DNA of 64,000 nt, taken from contig CP091735.1 of the NCBI GenBank assembly GCA_022010015.1, positions 1,736,001-1,800,000 of the forward strand. Direction: 5' to 3'. Made by a program: the position numbers and the translations under genes. Positions 34,677 through 45,183 of this stretch are shown in pieces; the stretch's first letter is position 1, and every line of letters starts with the position of its first letter. The notes beneath the pieces are model-generated. The model searched no databases. It was not told the origin of the DNA and saw only the letters and a list, made by a program, of their open reading frames with translations. Source of the stretch: Clostridium sp. (GTDB lineage Bacteria > Bacillota_I > Bacilli_A > Acholeplasmatales > Anaeroplasmataceae).

Positions 34677-35393
34677 TTACCAATCCACCTCTTCAACACT
34701 AAGTGGCTTATTACATGATTTGATGTCATCAATCTTACCATTCTTAACATGTACAACCATATCAGCCATTTTAGCAATATTTTTGATTATGGGTTACAAT
34801 AATTATTGTTTTTCCCATATTCTCTAGCTAGGCTTAACAAAAGCTTTAAAAACCATTACGCCACTTTTTACTATCAAGGGCTCCTGTTGGTTCATCACAA
34901 AGCAATATTTTTGGGATTTTTTTAGCAATTGCTCTTGCAATACTTACACGCTGCTGCTCTCCACCACTAAGCTCACTTGGAAATTGATTTAAATGATCTA
35001 ATAAACCAACACTATCTAAAAATCTTTTTTTAGAATCTAAGGGATTATCAGCTATTTCCTTAACTAAATCCACATTTTTCTAAAACAGTTAGAGTTGGTA
35101 TTAGATTATAAAATTGAAATACAAATCCCACCTTATTGGCACGATATTTAGCTAATTCATTTTTTTATTAAGCCTAGAAATATCTAAGCCATCAACAATA
35201 ATGTTACCAAGGCTTAAGGTATCAAGTCCTCCAAGTACATTAAGCAAGGTTGATTTACCTGCTCCACTTGGCCCTAAAATAACTACAAACTTTCCTTCAT
35301 CAATAGCTAAGGTAACGTCATCTAAGGCTTTTTGCTCATGAGCTCCGTTTTTGATAGATTTTACTTACATTTTTTTAATTCAATTATCGACAT
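34677..35393 (-). CDS. ABC transporter ATP-binding protein
   Basis: LolD/MacB-type ATPase of about 239 residues energising the adjacent permease. Walker A GPSGAGKSTLLNVLGG (near 35255), Q-loop VFQFYNLIPTLTV, signature LSGGEQQRVSIARA (near 34960) and Walker B ILLCDEPTGALDSK (near 34890) are all present. The start at 35393 has GGAGGAG upstream. Indels occur near 35375, 35165, 35080, 34855 and 34790. Confidence 0.92.
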
Positions 35394-35430
35394 ATTCTCC
35401 TCCATAGTTAGTTAAGACTAACCTACTTTT

Positions 35431-35462
35431 TTTAAAAAATTTATGAACCGAAGTTCATAAAT
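35431..35462 (-). terminator. UUCG-loop terminator/attenuator after arsR
   Basis: Perfect 10-bp stem (35439-35462) closed by a C(UUCG)G tetraloop in the minus-strand RNA and followed by six U. It sits between the repressor stop and the ABC ATPase gene, so it should reduce read-through into the transporter genes. Confidence 0.8.
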
Positions 35463-35467
35463 CAAAA

Positions 35468-35832
35468 TTAGTCTTCATTTTTTTGTTCATTAATATGAGA
35501 TAGGCCACATTCAAGAATTTGACTTACATGATCATCATCAAGTGAATAATAAACAACCTTCCCAACCTTTCTAGGTTTAACCAGCTTAGCCGTTCTTAAT
35601 ATTCTTAATTGATGAGAAACTGCAGATTTAGTCATATTAAGACATAAAAGCAATATCACAAACACATAACTCACTAATCTCAAGTGCGCTTAAAATCTTC
35701 GTTCTTGTAGAATCGCCAAATACCTTATATAATTCAGATAAATCATAAATTGTATCATCAGAAGGCATTTTTTTCTTTAACACTTGAAACAAGTGTGTCA
35801 TTTGCTACCTCTTCATTATCAAAATCTTGCAT
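35468..35832 (-). CDS. ArsR/SmtB-family metal-sensing repressor (CadC-like)
   Basis: Winged-helix dimeric repressor released from DNA by metal ions. About 121 residues: a charged N-terminal arm, then ELCVCDIAFMLNMTKSAVSHQLRIL, in which ELCVCD is the alpha-3 metal site of CadC-type sensors (soft metals such as Cd, Pb, Zn) and the rest is the DNA-recognition helix. LDDDHVSQILECGLSHI follows the alpha-5 pattern (DxHxxxx...H), so a Zn-type site may also exist. One shift near 35640. It heads the metal cluster and has its own promoter and operator. Confidence 0.88.
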
Positions 35833-35853
35833 GCTTTCACCTCTTTTTTTAAG

Positions 35854-35906
35854 TTGAATAATTGCTCAACCATTAATAGTTTACTATATTAGATTTAAAA
35901 TGTCAA
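35854..35906 (-). promoter_or_regulatory. arsR promoter with SmtB-type operator
   Basis: Minus-strand TTGACA (35901-35906), exactly 17 bases, then TAAACT (35878-35883). Just downstream lies the imperfect palindrome TTGAGCAATTATTCAA (35854-35869), containing TGAGCAATTATTCA, which fits the SmtB/CadC operator pattern TGAnCAnnTnTTCA. It covers the expected transcription start, consistent with autorepression. Confidence 0.65.
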
Positions 35907-35921
35907 GTAATAAAATTAAAT

Positions 35922-36436
35922 TTATATAACTCTTTGTAAAACGCTGACCTTATAATCCTTCATATCAATCTCTAAATTCATCGGAATAAATTTATTTCTT
36001 AACCAAAAAGGCTTCACTTTCCTTATTGCCAACAACATAGGCAAGCCTTATATAAGAAAATTGATATTCTTGAAAGCATTCTACTAGCTCTTCTATTATT
36101 TTTTTGAAGCAATTCCTAGGTGCTGATACTCCTTTTTTTAAGCATAAAAAAAGCCAATAAAAAAACCGTTTGATCATTAGGATAATCCTGAATTATATCA
36201 CTTACAGCAATTAATTCATCATTATTATAAAAAGCCAACAAAGTATTTATCCTTTTTTTCCTTACCAGGAGGCAGAGCCCTTAAATCACTTCTAATTGAA
36301 TAAGGAGTTGGTTCTGGTGGACAATATTTATAATAGGTTTCATTATTTTTTTACAAAGCTCTAATAGTTCATCAATATTATCACTTTCAATTCTCCTAAC
36401 CACATAGGTTTTTAGAAAAAAATTATTAATATCCAT
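35922..36436 (-). CDS. Putative GNAT-family acetyltransferase
   Basis: About 171 residues. The start MDINNFFLKTYVVRRIESDN at 36436 has GGAGG. The sequence has AFYNNDELIAVSDIIQDYPN (central strands), a helix FKKIIEELVECFQEYQF, RLAYVVGNKESEAFL and a C-terminal strand DYKVSVLQRV, the GNAT order, but no clean acetyl-CoA loop because of indels (near 36120, 36235, 36350). Weak assignment. Confidence 0.5.
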
Positions 36437-36447
36437 TTAGACCTCCT

Positions 36448-36805
36448 TATTCATCATAGACCGTTATATTTTTTTAAATTTGTTTCATTTCCTTTAATTA
36501 AATATGTATCATCGCTTTTTACAATAGGGACAGATTTTTACCATATTTAACCGTTTCATAGGTTTTTCCCACAAGTATTGCAAATAGTTTCTGCCTTAAT
36601 AGTTTCAATTTCTAGCTTTGAATTCTTTAATACCTCATATTTTTTTAGCATTCCAGTTCCAGCAATCCTCTAAATAGGAATTAACAACCATAGAAACCTC
36701 ACCAATTTCTAAAGTAACCTTAGAAACATGCTTGACATTGTTTTTCCAAAGCTATATTATTAACCATTTTAGCAATATGAAAAAAACTATACTAAGCTCG
36801 TGCAT
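36448..36805 (-). CDS. hypA: Hydrogenase nickel-incorporation protein HypA
   Basis: Nickel metallochaperone that works with HypB to load NiFe hydrogenase. The reconstructed start MHELSIVFHIAKMVNNIA has the nickel-binding MHE; the zinc site is ICNTCGKTYETVKYGK then ICPYC. A VTLEIGEVSMV strand also matches. About 118 residues. Indels occur near 36790, 36740, 36700, 36640 and 36530. The ATG lies inside the 3' end of the FAD/Fe-S gene. Confidence 0.85.
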
Positions 36806-39684
36806 TTTTTTCCTTTTCTTCCTTCAAAGACTTCTTATATTCTTTATTCTTTTTTTAATGGCCTCACGCTCAGCTTCATTCTTCTTAGCAAAGATAATCT
36901 TTACACCACGCTTCATAGCATAAGGTAGGATCGCTTTAAATTTATCCTCACTCTTAATCATTTTAGAAGCTTTTGGATGATCACGAACTAAATGTATAGC
37001 ATCAAACTTACACTTTGTTGTACAAATTCCACAGCCAATACACTTATTTTCATCAACAACAGACATTCCACATTCTAAGCAGCGCAAAGCTTCCTTCTTG
37101 GCCTCAGCCTCTGTTAAAACAACTCTTGCATCCTCTAGGCTCATACTATGATCAATATTAGAATCATAATTTATAGTAACACGCTTTGAATTATCATAGT
37201 TTTCAACTAAAATATCATCCTTATCAAGAGCTTTGAAATCACGCTTATTTCTACCAATGGTAAGGCTTGCATTTTTCATGAACGAAGCGGTGAATAGATT
37301 CAGCAGCACATTTACCAGCTTCAATAGCATCAATTGCAAATTTAGGTCCAGTATAAACATCGCCACCAACAAAAATATCAGGCTCAGCTGTTTGGTAGGT
37401 TAGCTTATCAGCAACTGGATAATTTCCATGCCAAAATTCAACCCTTGTTCCCTTTAATAAATCATTCCACATAATTGATTGACCAATTGCATAAATGATA
37501 TATTTAGCATTTAGGGTAATATTATCATTTTCATCATAGGTAGGATTAAATTTAGCGTTTTCATCTAAGGTATTTAAGCATTTCTTTAAAAACAATTGAA
37601 GTTACAAAATTATCCTGATTCTTATTTATTTCCTTTGGTCCATAGGAATTAATGATTTCGATATTTTTCACTAAGAACCCTCATCAATACCTTCCTTAGA
37701 TGCAGGCATATCCTCACGTTTCTCTAAAACGACCATCTTTACACTCTTAGCACCTAAACGATGAGCATATCTTGCGCAGTCAATACCAACATTTCCGCCA
37801 CCAATAACAACAACATCACCATAAAGCTTAATTTCATTTGTTGTACATTTTCTTAAAAAATCAACGGCTACCATAGTATTTTTAGCATCATCGCCAGCTA
37901 CATTAGGTAGTTTTCCACCTTGACAGCCAATTGCAACATAAAAAGCCTTATAGCCATCATTTCTTAATTCTTCAATTGTAATATCACTGCCTACATTAAC
38001 ACCACATCTAAATTCGACACCAAGTTCTCTTAAAACATCAATTTCCGCTTCAATAACCTTCTTGTCAAGCTTAAATGAAGGAATACCATAGGTAAGCATA
38101 CCACCAAGCTTAGGATTCTTTTCAAATACAGTTGGCTTATAGCCTCTTGTAGCTAAATAATAAGCACAAGAAAGTCCAGCTGGACCACCACCTATAATAG
38201 CCACCTTAATATCATATTGTTTAATAATATTGGAAGGAATTACAACCTCCGGAATATATCTTGTTTCTTTATTTAAATCAAGCTCAGCAACAAATTTCTT
38301 AATTTCATCAATAGCAACTGCACTATCAATATTTCCTCTTGTGCAGGCTGCCTCACAGCGCTTATTACAAATTCTACCACAAATAGCTGGGAATGGGTTG
38401 TCTTTTTTAATTAAGGCTAAAGCATCCTCATATCTGCCTTCCTTAACCATCTTAATATATCCTTCAACAGCAATATGAGCAGGACATGCTACCTTACAGG
38501 GAGCAGTTCCACTTTCATAGCAATTAATACGATTATTATCACGATAATTTTCATCATACATTGCCTTGCTCCACTTAATACGATCAGGTAGAACATGCTT
38601 AGGATAAATAGTTTCGCTACCATCCTTTTTACGAAGTCTTCTACCAAGCTTAACTGCACCAGCTGGACAATATTCTACACACTTACCACAAGCAACACAT
38701 TTTTCAATATCAATATGAGCTGTGTATGCACTTCTTGACATATTAGGAGTATTAAATAATTGTGAAGTACGCAAAGCGTTACAAATATTTACATTACAGT
38801 TACAAATACCAAAGATCTTATTATCACCATCAATATTAGTAATTTGATGAACAAAGCCATTCTTTTCAGCATTTATTAAAATTTCCATAGCTTCTTCATA
38901 GCTAATAGGATGGCCTTTACCAGTTTCCTTACAATAATCAGCAAAGTCACCTACACCAATACACCAATTGCGCTCATCATCAGCACAGCCCTCACCAAGA
39001 GCGGCTCTACTAACTCTACAAGAGCATTGACCAACACCAATATGCCCCTCATATTTCTTTAGCCAATAAGATAAATGCTCAATATCAATAGATTTAGATT
39101 CAGCTGTAATAGCCTTTTCAACAGGTATTACGTGCATACCAACACCAGCACCACCTGGAGGCACTAGCTGAGTAATACCATCAAGAGGTACAAATGTCAT
39201 TCTTTCAAAGAATGAAGCAAGTGCAGGATGATCCTTTAATCTTTGATTAATTCCATCCTTGTTCTCCTCCATATTAAAAAGCTCAGCACTTCCAGGAACA
39301 AACATAGGTAAAATATATCTACGCTCTGATTGAGGCGCAGTTCTACCATTATGATCATAATGATAACCATAATCATATTCTAATAATCCAATGTAGCTCA
39401 TTTCATTAAGAAGCTTTTTGTAAATGTTCCTCGTCAACATCCTTGTTCATTTTCTTAATTTCTGCATATGTATAAGGATGGCGTACATCCATCTTTAAGG
39501 CTACATCAGCCATTTCATCAGTTACGATTTCCGCAAGGCCCCAATATTCTGGATCACTTATTTCTACGCCATGAAGCTTATGGGCAACTACATCTGTAAT
39601 TTTTCTTCCAAGATTAGCTATTTTTTCATTTTTTTCCTTATCACTCATATGAGGTGGAATAACACTTTTAAACATCTCTGGCAT
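36792..39684 (-). CDS. Large FAD / iron-sulfur NAD(P) oxidoreductase
   Basis: About 964 residues. In order: an N-terminal region with Cys-rich stretches (GVGQCSCRVSRAA, IFGICNCNVNICNA); a ferredoxin motif CVACGKCVEYCPAGAV; a GltD-like Fe-S segment (CKVACPAHIAVEGYIKMVKE, CGRICNKRCEAACTRG); an FAD fold VAIIGGGPAGLSCAYYLATR; an NAD(P) fold VVVIGGGNVGIDCAR; and C-terminal clusters CLECGM and CIGCGICTTKCKFDAIHL. It resembles glutamate-synthase-small-subunit/NfnB-type electron-transfer flavoproteins. It lies between hypB and hypA, suggesting a hydrogen- or ferredoxin-linked role (inference). Indels occur near 37670, 37580, 37280, 36855 and 39420; a 1.77-kb stretch is intact. Confidence 0.85.
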
Positions 39685-39685
39685 T

Positions 39686-40364
39686 TTACTTCTCTTCCTT
39701 CCACTTTCTTACTTCATCACTAATCCAATTACTAAATTCTAAAAATTCCTTCACCGCTTTTTAGCACATATTGGAATTATTTTTAGCTTTATTATTAATT
39801 TGTTTAATATTTTTCAATAACCTTAGTCATATCAAAATCAAAAATATTTTTATGACATCAATCTTATTAATTAAAAATAACATCACATATACTAAACATT
39901 AATGGATACTTTAAAGGTTTATCATCACCTTCAGTAACCGCAAGAATCATTACACACTTACTAGCTCCTGTAGCAAATTCAGCTGGACAAACTAGATTTC
40001 CTACATTCTCTAAAAATACTAAATCGTGCTTATCTAAATAACTTAGACCCTCTCTAGTCATTGAAGCATCTAAATGGCACATTCCTCCCGTATGCAGCTG
40101 AATAGCTTCAGCCTTTGTTTCCTCTTTTATTTTTTTGGCATCAACATCACTATCAATATCAGCCTCCATTACCCCTATGCTTATCTTATCCTCTAAGCAT
40201 TTAATTGTTTTAATTAAGGTTGTAGTTTTACCACTACCAGGTGATGACATTAAATTTATTAATAAGATTCCTTTATTTTTTAATTCCTTACTTAAATTTG
40301 AAGCATCCAAATCATTATCGTCTAATATTGTTCTTTTAACATCAATAATTTTTACTTCATCCAT
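39686..40364 (-). CDS. hypB: HypB-type nickel GTPase, copy 2
   Basis: SIMIBI-class GTPase for nickel delivery to hydrogenase. P-loop MSSPGSGKTT (residues 38-47), GGMCHLDASMT with the Cys-His metal pair, ENVGNLVCPAEF with the third ligand Cys, and CDVVLINKIDV after a shift near 39870. It lacks a His-rich nickel-storage N-terminus. About 226 residues. The stop lies 2 bases before the FAD/Fe-S start. The C-terminal ~55 codons are frame-scrambled. Confidence 0.88.
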
Positions 40365-40397
40365 AATTTTTCCTTATCCTTGAAAAATGCTTTCTTT

Positions 40398-41093
40398 TTA
40401 AATAATTATATCACAATTGATTAAAAACTTAAAACAATTATTTAACCAATTAATTACTTCATCTATACCTTCACCAGTTTTAGCGCTTATAGGAATAATT
40501 TTAGCATTCTTATTTAAATTTTTAACGTTCTTAATAGCCTTATCTATATCAAAATCAAAGAAAGGCAAAACATCAATTTTATTAATTAAAACTAAATCAC
40601 AAACACTAAACATTAAAGGATATTTTAAAGGCTTATCATCACCCTCAGGTACAGATAAGATCATAATATTTTTATTAGCTCCAGTATCAAATTCAGCTGG
40701 ACATACTAAATTACCAATATTTTTCTAATATTAATAAGTCAATATCCTTTAAATCAACCTCTTTTAAAGCATTAAGCGTCATTTCTGCATCAATATGACA
40801 TAATCCACCATTATTAATTTGTAATGTGCTTATACCTGTATTTTTAGCAATTTTAGATGCATCACAATCAGTTTTAATATCTACATTCATAAGATAAATA
40901 TTAAGTTTATTCTTTAATCTATTAATTAAAGAAATCAAAGCTGTAGTCTTACCACTTCCAGGTGATGACATAAAATTAACCATATAACAATTATTTTTCC
41001 TTTTAATTTTTTTCTCTAACCATTCTTGCTGCCATATCGTTATCAGCAAAAAAATATTTTCATGAATTTCAATAGTTTTTTTACATCGCTCAT
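40398..41093 (-). CDS. hypB: HypB-type nickel GTPase, copy 1
   Basis: Paralogue directly upstream of the second hypB. P-loop FMSSPGSGKTTALI, GGLCHIDAEMT, NLVCPAEFDTGANK, LSVPEGDDKPLKYPLMF and LVLINKIDVLPFFDF are all present. The N-terminus MSDVKK...EIHENIFADNDMAARMV (ATG 41093 with GAGG upstream) is longer than in copy 2 and more like canonical HypB. About 231 residues. Indels occur near 41075, 41050, 41010 and 40725. A TATAAT near 41113 may serve as its -10. Confidence 0.88.
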
Positions 41094-41121
41094 AAACAAA
41101 ATACCTCACTTAATTATAGCA

Positions 41122-41158
41122 TAAAAAAAACAAATTCAAAACCCATGAATTTGTTTTA
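41122..41158 (-). terminator. Terminator after gerE-like gene
   Basis: 9-bp stem AACAAATTC/GAATTTGTT (41129-41155) followed on the minus strand by T8. Confidence 0.75.
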
Positions 41159-41162
41159 TTCA

Positions 41163-41371
41163 TTAATAGATAACAATTTTTAAACGAACAAGTTCAATAA
41201 TTGCGGCACATCTATTTTTTTAACATCTAGCTTTAATATGACATTACTAACATGATTTCTTACAGTTTTATCACTAATACCCAATTTTTTTGCTATTTCC
41301 TTAGTTGTCATATTATTGACAAGATAATTAAATATTTCTATTTCTCTTGGTGTTAAAAATGAATTATTCAT
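41163..41371 (-). CDS. gerE: GerE-like small LuxR-type regulator
   Basis: About 69-residue stand-alone helix-turn-helix protein: LTPREIEIFNYLVNNMTTKE then KEIAKKLGISDKTVRNHVSN, and, after shifting one base at the A7 near 41218, VKNRCAAIIELVRLKIVIY. Compared with Bacillus GerE it shares TTKEIA, IS-KTVRNH-SN, KL-VK-R and A--EL-R at matching places, and the same small size without a receiver domain. GerE is the late mother-cell sporulation regulator. A different orphan LuxR-type regulator is possible. The start at 41371 has GGGGGAT. Confidence 0.7.
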
Positions 41372-41414
41372 ATAATCCCCCGCACTAATATTATATGAAT
41401 ATTGTAATTATTTG

Positions 41415-42129
41415 TTACTTTACGCTTTGAAAATCCTTAAAGAAATCACCAAATAATTCACCAACTGATGACATACTATCATCTTCAACATAAGGATCAA
41501 TTACTGTCTCATTTTGATTATCAAGTATTCTTTTTGGTCTTTTTTTATTTTTTTATTATTGCATCACTAGATAATAAAAAAATCAAATGAAGGTAGTGGC
41601 ATAGCATCTACTTCTTCTTCATTTATCTCAAATATTTTTTTAAAAAAATTCTTTGAATTCAATAATTTCAATATTACTACCATTTTGATTAGCATCAATA
41701 ACATAATTATATCTTAAATCATCACACAAATTCATAGCCTTATCATATGAATCATATTTAATAAAAAAATATCACTTTGTGATGCCTTTTAAAATAAACT
41801 TACCGCCTTCATCAGTAATTAATTGAATTAGATTTAAAATTTGTTTAAAGTGTGCTTTCTCGTAATTCTTTTGTTATAGAAATCTTTTTTTATCTTTAAG
41901 CCTATCACCATTTTTTTAATGGCTTTACATTATCTATGAATTGATAAAAGAGAATCCTATTATCCCTAAAGGTTGCATCATTTGATGTAATGTTAGGATT
42001 AGCAAGTGCTTGTCTTTTTCTTTCCTTTGCAGCCTCAAGGGAACTTACCTTATAATTATTACATTCATCTTTTGCTGTAGGAACAAGTTCAAGTAAATCT
42101 TCAATACTTAAATTTAATTCATCTAACAT
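41415..42129 (-). CDS. Hypothetical protein, end of nrd operon
   Basis: About 238 residues; acidic N-terminus MLDELNLSIEDLLELVPTAK and a charged helical region (KVSSLEAAKERKRQALANPN). The middle has LNLIQLITDEGGKFILKGI and YDSYDKAMNLCDDLRYNYVI; the C-terminus is ELFGDFFKDFQSVK. No family recognised. It overlaps the exonuclease gene upstream by 11 bases, so it probably belongs to the same operon. Many A/T-run indels lie in 41520-41910. Confidence 0.55.
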
Positions 42130-42648
42130 TTCTTTTTAAAATTAGCATTGTATTATAAGCATCAGCTAAAGCATCATGCTCAACTTCTTCACCATTAATA
42201 TTTAAAAGCTTCCTTAATCTTTGTAACGGATAAATCATGCTTAACATTATCAAATTGTTTATATATTTCCTTAACATCATAAAAAAAGAATAATTAATAC
42301 TTTCAAGAGAGTATCTTATACATTCATCATTTAATGCTTTAGCATCAGAACTTAGGGTATGTCCAAAAAAACATAATCTACATTCTCAATTACATCTTTA
42401 ATTTTTATTGTAAAAGTAGAAAAAAATGAAGGACCATTTTTCATATTCATTTCTTTTCCTTTTTAATAATTTTTCGAAGTGCGTAATAGTCCCATTCTTT
42501 TTTATCGATATTAGGATTAATTATAAGATTATTCTTTTTCCAATACATTAAATTTTTTTCATCAACGATTACATAGCCAAATTCACAAATTCTCTCAATA
42601 CCACCCTTAGAAACTAGCAAATTCACAATCAAAAAAACAAATAATTCA
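42119..42648 (-). CDS. DnaQ-like DEDDh exonuclease
   Basis: About 177 residues. The start MNYLFFDCEFASF (Exo I D-x-E) follows AAGGAGA at 42648. GFGHTLSSDAK-type VFFGHTLSSDAKALNDE gives Exo II, and EEVEHDALADAYNTM gives Exo III with the His of the DEDDh class. Likely a 3'-5' DNA or RNA exonuclease. Frames change near 42620, 42455, 42370, 42290 and 42210. It follows the methyltransferase gene by 24 bases. Confidence 0.75.
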
Positions 42649-42672
42649 TTACTTCTCCTTAAATTCCAAACT

Positions 42673-43474
42673 TTAATCAATAAGCAAAACTTCATCATCA
42701 AACATACTAACTCTTTTTATAGGTTACATCCTTACAAATGTTTCCTTCAGAATTAGAAACTAATATATATTTTCTATTTCCGCCATCTTCTTCATTAAGC
42801 ATAGTACATGCATGTCCAACAGTTCCAGAGCCTGCGAAAAAAATCCATAATTAAGGAATCTTTAGATGTGGTTGCTCTTATAAGCTCCTTCATAAGCTTT
42901 AGAGGCTTTGGGGTAGAAAAATATTTTCTATCATTAAATATTTCTTTAATTTCATCCTTTGCTGAGGAATTTGTTCCAAAGCAATCAAAAATCTTAGGAA
43001 CCTTACTCTCTTTTTCTTTTTAAAATGCCATTGGCCAAATATGGTTGCATAAGCTTATTAAATTTATAAGCTTTTACTCTTTTTTGCAAATTATAATGTA
43101 TTCATATTTAACTCTCTTTTTATTAGGGTCAACATTTCTATTTTTTTATCAAAATAAGGATGAAGCTTCTTCCATTTAAATATCATTACCTTATAAAAAA
43201 ATTTTTCTTACATAGCTTAGAGAATTGTTTAACCATACCTTCATCTATATTTATGACTAAAAAAACCTTTATCACTTAATAAATCATATGAATTTTTTTG
43301 AAGCATTCACACATATTTTTTTAGATACACATCATTTGGTAGTGAATCATTATAATTAATATAACTTATATTTGAATTATAAGGTGGATCAATTAAAATC
43401 GAATCAAATTTTTTTCTTATAGCTTGTAAGTAAAGATTTTTAGTGTATATTGATTATTCGATTCAAAAAAACAT
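42673..43474 (-). CDS. Type III Mod-like (beta-class) DNA methyltransferase
   Basis: N6-adenine or N4-cytosine methyltransferase. YKKKFDSILIDPPYNSNISY carries the catalytic DPPY (near 43390), and TPKPLKLMKELIRATT then IMDFFAGSGTVGHA gives the SAM motif near the C-terminus, the beta-class order found in type III Mod subunits. At about 270 residues it is much shorter than a full Mod and appears to lack most of the target-recognition region. The start at 43474 is my best guess; no restriction gene is adjacent. Many indels in 43020-43470. Confidence 0.75.
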
Positions 43475-43492
43475 AATTAGTTCTGTTTTCTC

Positions 43493-45171
43493 TTATAGAA
43501 ATTTTTTTGCATTTGTTGAGCTTAAGGCGTTATTATCAACAACGCAATCTTTATAAACACTTATTTCTTTTAAATTATTACAATGACCAAATGCCCATTC
43601 ACCTATATATGAAACTAAATCTGAACAATAAACATTTGTAAGACCATTACAATTGGTAAAGCATGACTTTGAAACAACATTAACATTATGTAAATTTATA
43701 TTAGTCATTTTATCACAGCCCGAAAAAGCCCCACGTTCAAGCTTTAAAACAGTATCTGGTATATGAATCTCACCAATTGCGTATTTAGCTGGATAGCATA
43801 CAATTTTACTATAGTCACTATTATATAAGACTCCATCCTTAATCTTATACTTATTTGTATTACTTACAAATTCAATATTTGTGCATCCCACAAAAAGGAT
43901 TATAGCCAATGTCCTCTAAGCTTGCTGGCAAAAATAATCTTCTTAATCCCCTTGCAATTCCAAAATGAATTACGATTAATTTTTTTACATTTTTCAAGAG
44001 TTAAACAATCAGTATTAATTGAATTTAAGCAACCACATACTGATTTTTAAATATTTATCATAAATTACGTCATCAATAATATTATAAGAGTTTGAATTAT
44101 TAACAAGTTTTTAATTTGGAACAGCCTGAAAATGGATTGTTTTTCCATTTTTTTAAGACTTTTGGAAGAATTACAAGTTCCAAATTATCACACATAAAGA
44201 ATGTATGCTTACAAATAAGTAAAACTGTAGAAGGGATTCTAAATATTTTTGTTTTCATTCTTTATCGCATAATAAATCATTTCTTCTTTTGATGCCGTAT
44301 ATAAAGCTCCAGATTCCAAAACAAAATATTTAGATTCATTTTTTAAATCAAGCTTAGGACACCCTGCAAAGGGATTATTTCCCATTTTTTCTACATTCTT
44401 AGGGATTGTTATCCTTTTTAGATTTTGGCAGTTATAGAATGTGTCACCACCTAAATTAATAAGGCTATCTGGTAATATAACCTCTTCAATATATTGATTA
44501 TCCCAAAATGCACATGATTCAAGCTCTCTTATACCATTTGGAATTTCTACAACCTTATTTATTCCATTATATTTAATAAGTGTATCTCCTTCAATAACGA
44601 AGTCCTTGTCGCCATTAATACTTATTTTTATTATATAGTAAATAATTATCTTGTCTTTCTTTATTTTTCAAAAAAACACCATAATCATAGGTTTCATCAG
44701 CAAGCTTAATTTTGGTTTTTCTTTCAATTACACCACTAATCAATCTTGATTCATAACTAATAGAATAAAAAAACATTATTTTTTTAGAACTAATGGTATT
44801 AACATCCATATGATTCCATTCATAGCATTTGATATATAATTTATTAGCACAATAAATATCAAATTCATTATCTAAATCAATGATTATTTCATATGGTGAA
44901 TATCCCATATTTAGAAGTCTATCAATGCATTCTAACACAACAAAGCTTTTTATGAGAATCAAGTAAATAATACTTATCTAACGTATTACTATTTACAATA
45001 GTAATTTTACCCAAATCCGCTTTACCACTATTTGCATCTATTATGATTGTATTATTTTTTTATATTTCTTTTTTTATAAATATCCTCTTCTACCTCAAAA
45101 AAACGTAAGGCAGTATAAAGAGCTGTATATTTAAAATCTCTAGATAATCTTAAATCCACTATATTATTCAT
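43493..45171 (-). CDS. BspA-like leucine-rich-repeat protein with novel N-terminus
   Basis: About 560 residues with no signal peptide or membrane anchor, so probably cytosolic, unlike classical BspA. The N-terminal ~190 residues (MNNIVDLRLSRDFKYTALYT, LLNMGYSPYEIIIDLDNEFD, SSKKIMFFYSISYESRLI) match nothing I know. LRR_5 repeats follow: VEIPNGIRELESCAFWD, VILPDSLINLGGDTFYNC, ITIPKNVEKMGNNPFAGC, HIPDTVLKLERGAFSGC and SYIGEWAFGHCNNLKEI. The start at 45171 has AGGAGG. Indels occur mainly in 43920-44310 and 44640-45120. It sits between the kinase and methyltransferase genes. Confidence 0.75.
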
Positions 45172-45183
45172 TAATCAAGCCTC

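Noticed and set aside
40417..40728. Plus-strand open frame of 103 codons
   Set aside because: Antisense to the first hypB, which has all family motifs.
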